DNA of 64,000 nucleotides from Heliocidaris tuberculata. Its lineage: Eukaryota; Echinodermata; Echinoidea; Camarodonta; Echinometridae. Every line of letters begins with the position of its first letter. The first letter of the stretch is position 1. The stretch lies in the NCBI GenBank assembly GCA_025618425.1, contig CM046832.1, positions 24,384,559 to 24,448,558 on the forward strand. The letters are read 5' to 3'. A program made the position numbers and the translations under genes. A model generated the notes under the pieces. It did no database searches. It worked only from the letters and a program-made list of their open reading frames with translations, and had not been told where the DNA came from. This document shows positions 60,111 through 64,000 of this stretch, piece by piece.

Positions 60111-63100
60111 TATTTCAAAAGTTTTATGATGTGTTTGAAATGCGAATTAATCCAATTGAACAAATTTAAACCTTGGAGTAGATTTGTTCATTGGTATTCA
60201 TTATGTTAAAAGGCACATCAAACCTGCAGACTGCTAGTCTAAACCCACATCATTTTGCCAAATGTCATTTTTAATTTCCTTAATGAATGAAGAAGATCAA
60301 GTATATAATCTTTACTTAGAATATCAATGACAATACCTTCAATTTAAATTTTTGTTCAGTTTTTCTTTTATATCAATGCTTCTCTCTTTCCACCTCCTTT
60401 TTAAAAACTGCATGCTCTATACGGAAAAAATGGTTCATCTGGAGATCAATTCCGCTGTGCCCCGCACCTTTTCCCGAGGTTCACCATAGAGCAACTTGCG
60501 TTCGCTGTGTCACAGGGAAATGCAAAAAAATATATAAAAATATCTACACTATATCAAAACTTGTACATAGCCATCGCCTTTCACACTACACTTGTATTTC
60601 AAACTGCGAACTCATGTAACTTATCTCTCGCATTGATACGCCTGTTTTCAGAACTCAACCGGGTACCCCTAATATGAGACGTCGGGTGACTAATGTAAAG
60701 AAGATAGAAGCTATGATTCGTGTTATACGGCGACAAAAGTAACCCCTCAAACAAAGAGCAATCCAGGGACATGGAATTTTTTACTATTTCGATGGAATGT
60801 GAACAATAGTACGAATAGAAATTCATCACCTGATATCGAAAAGCAAGGTTGGCCGATATGTCAAATGATAAGATGACAAACAAACAACCTAAGAACACAT
60901 CGACTAGCTTTGCGTGGTCATGGTCATATACCAGTATTTTAGGGAAAATTTCGCCAAACATAGCAAATCTAGAACAAATATACTCTCGACACAGGGGAAT
61001 GATTCTAAATTTATCACCGCCTACGAAAAGTCTGATGCTTCAAACATGAAATCTATCATTCTGGCCTATATTTGTCAAAAGTGATAGCATCAAACATTGA
61101 AATATGACTTGTGTTTCTAATAAGGGTATGATAGACCTGAAATGTGATATTGGCTGATTTTCGGTATCCATGGCGCATCTATCAAGATTACTATCATATG
61201 TGAACTTGTGAAGCTTAGTTCTCTGTCATGGATAACTTGCAGTATACTGGTATCTCTTTTACGGATCATTAATATCTTGCCCTATAAATTCATAGCACAT
61301 TTTATCTAAGTATAGACAGGTCAAATTGTAATTAATATCACGATCTATTATAAACCGAAAAGGCACCATATACTTAAATGATGAAATTTATGATTGAAAT
61401 GGATTTGTTTCACTTTTTCCTTTTTTACCCATTATTCCTTAACTAGTCTCCACATGTTCCCCCTTTTTTCTGGAATCCCCCTGTCTTTGCATCTTCCCGT
61501 ATTTTGCTTCATTTTTCTTCTCTATCCAAAATTATACATTTAGTATCGTTCTCCTCTTCCGACAATTAACGATTTATCTAATTCGTTGGGGGAGAACACT
61601 CCCTCAGTATTCATATTGGAATTCTAGCTTTTGTACATTCCACATTAACCAATCTATTTTTGGCTTTAACCAAGCATCTCTCACCATAACCGTGTCTCAT
61701 ACGTCGGCCTATGGCTCGAAGTTTCAAACGAGAGAAAAACACCCTCCTGCACAAAGTCATACCTCCAACGCCCACAAACGTCTGCAGGTCCAGAAGAAGA
61801 AAGGGCTGCAAGTGCGCTTCTTACAAAAGCCAAGAACAACGTCATGGCCAATCGCCCACCTAACAACCCCCTTGAGGGCCAGAGGAACAAGGTGGGGCCA
61901 CCAAACAGGTGCAATACCAAACGAACCCTACTACCTACCGAGTCACCAACAATGATGGCGCCTAAATTTACAGCTCATCCTGCCGGCGGTCAGATGCGCC
62001 CATAAATAGTAAAAGGGGCCATATTTAAACTTGCTTCTCCATACACAAAGTTGAGAGTTATTCAATCTTAAAGCATATTTGACGTCTACCACCCTACTTT
62101 TCGAGATAGAATATAGAAATAAAAGAAACACGCTTTTTTGTGACTCTTTTTAAACATAATAAAAACAATATTTTGCATGATCGCACTATCACGTTGACTT
62201 TTGTGTTTCAATAGTATGATGCAGGGTGTAAGTATAGAAGAAAATAGTTCAAATGTGACCTGACATAAACAACTGCTTTACTTTAGATGTTATGACTGTG
62301 GGAAATACATTAATGTAACATTCTGTCGGCTGACATTGTTGGCGGAGACCTTCAACGAATTAGTTTAGGCTATTGTCACACTACTGTCATACTAATAGTC
62401 ATATGCCCTTGATCTACAGACTGCTTTCTGCGCATCGCAGTCCGACGAAATTCATTAGTGATTTATTTGCTTATCAACAATAATATTTTACTGTTCGATG
62501 ATTAGATATATTTTTCTATTAAAACAGACCATGATGATTTGTATACGACACAGGTGTATGCATATACATGTGTTTCGTCATCAAACGGAACAAACATGGT
62601 TTTACTCTATTCCTTTTTTTGTAAATAAACAAAATATAGAATAATTGCGAATAATAAAGGTGGTTATTCACAATCAGTGGCAATGTTATAATTTTACTCA
62701 CGTTGATATTTCGATGAGAGGTCTTTTACGAGCCATTGTATTCATTTGCCGTCAAAAGGATTGAGCTGTAGACATTAATTCAAAACCACGGCTCCTCTCC
62801 AATAGGGAATATGAACAATGTCTGATGTATAAAAGCCAGCCATTATTCATCCCCAAAACATAAGTAGTGCTAATATATTGTGTTACGGCTACCATGTCAG
62901 AAGAGATGGTTTCAAATAATATATGACACGGTAAAATCTGTTTAGGTCTACAGAGAATTCTCTGAAGAATTGGGAGAGAGGGGTCGTGTATGATTGTTTC
63001 AAAATGTTACAGGGGCCTAGCTCTTTTATTTGCCTTACTGTGTTCTGCGCTAAGTTGGGTTTCATTTGATAAACCCTGACCTGGTGTACGTAAAAAGAGC

Positions 63101-64000
63101 ATCTATTTAGATGTGGGCCAAAAGTTAACATTGATTTTAATTCGAAAATATTCTCATTTTCTACGTCTCCCTCTTTTCCATTTACATGTACCCTCTCTGT
63201 TCGATCGTATCAACCTCATTTTAACACAGAATTTGACTTTTTTTTTAATCAATCATATCAATACAATTTATGAAGCGATGAATGTTTTCAGACTTGACTT
63301 TGACCCGTGTCGGTCAAAGTCGCTATGCAATATCTGGACCAGATGTTGTGTTGAAATGTGAAAACTCAATACCACATTTAGTATTTATTCATGAACATTG
63401 GAATGATCTAGTATCGAGACGACTGAATTCAAATGTACGTAGTAGCCTGTACTTAAGGTTTGATACAGAATCGTTGATTGATGAAGCATCCGATAGGCAA
63501 TAAGCCATATATAGAATACGGTCGATAACCCCCTTTCTGCTTCAGCACCAAGAGCTAGAAATTGTCAGAGGTATCACTCAACAGTTGAAGAGCTATGATC
63601 ATGATCATACAATCAGGCGGCATTAGCAGAAGATGTAGATATATGCATGATTCGTCTACGACTCGGAATGTAAGTTTCCACTTTCAAATTCTAAATTCCT
63701 AAAGCCATGAGTGTCTGCATAATGACATCCAACATTCAATCTCATAGTGAGTGATCCTCACGTGGAACAACCCACGACAGGATCTTACTGGTTTTCATCT
63801 ACTGCTCCTAGCATTAACTTCCCACCTCTGAAGGCATCAAGGAAAATGAATATTACGTCATTATGAGGGAGGAGAAGATTACAGGTGATGATACTCGAGT
63901 TAATCACCCAGACGACCTGTTAGCTGTTGTCTACTTCAAAGATTACATAGATGTCATAGGCTTAAGATCTTCCTGGATGCTCAGCGGAAGCACGTAAAAT
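60111..64000. other. Right end of window, no gene recognised
   Basis: AT-rich sequence. A minus-strand frame at 61681-61920 contains a leader-like segment (MTLFLAFVRSALAAL) but its nearest donor gives phase 2, not the phase 1 that gene B requires. No further Kazal exon was found up to the window end. Confidence 0.45.

Noticed and set aside
61681..61920. Candidate gene B signal-peptide exon (MTLFLAFVRSALAAL)
   Set aside because: Leader-like, but the nearest donor (GTATGA) leaves phase 2 while exon B1 needs phase 1. No supporting evidence.

Overview
This is a eukaryotic, AT-rich, intron-rich, repeat-dense window from a metazoan. The transposon remnants, the tRNA-derived SINEs with ATT-type tails, the many long poly(G)/poly(C) runs and the multi-Kazal secreted proteins suggest a marine deuterostome, most likely an echinoderm such as a sea urchin. 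That taxonomic call is an inference from sequence style; no taxon-specific gene was identified.

Two related genes could be reconstructed, both on the minus strand and in head-to-tail order. Gene A (coding exons 10499-10583 down to 1523-1680) is complete. Eight coding exons join to a 1518-nt CDS (505 aa plus stop) with a signal peptide, one degenerate and six intact Kazal domains, and a Thr/Pro-rich mucin-like linker. Gene B (51550-51786 down to 31346-31497) has seven recognisable exons, seven Kazal domains, a Gly-rich tract and a Thr/Pro linker. Its signal-peptide exon was not found and may lie upstream or beyond position 64000. Every internal splice junction in both genes is phase 1, so exons are symmetric cassettes. 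The genes therefore look like a paralogous pair built by Kazal-exon duplication. The products should be secreted multi-headed serine-protease inhibitors or matrix-type proteins, and their P1 positions have diverged strongly.

Layout: 1-1522 downstream of gene A; 1523-10675 gene A; 10676-31345 intergenic, full of MITEs, microsatellites and a SINE carrying a nested foldback element; 31346-51786 gene B with introns up to 8.8 kb; 51787-64000 upstream of gene B, with a second SINE and a second copy of a TTAA-flanked palindromic MITE. No rRNA, functional tRNA, CRISPR array, virus-like gene or intact transposase was recognised.

How they work together: the two genes encode secreted proteins of similar size and design. 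A cluster of Kazal heads with different predicted specificities (Arg, Lys, Phe, Ser, Ala, His, Asn, Asp, Gly or Pro at P1) flanks a flexible linker predicted to be O-glycosylated. The rest of the window is best explained by mobile-element history. It includes nested insertions with visible target duplications, and simple repeats that have become the polypyrimidine tracts of two functional splice acceptors.
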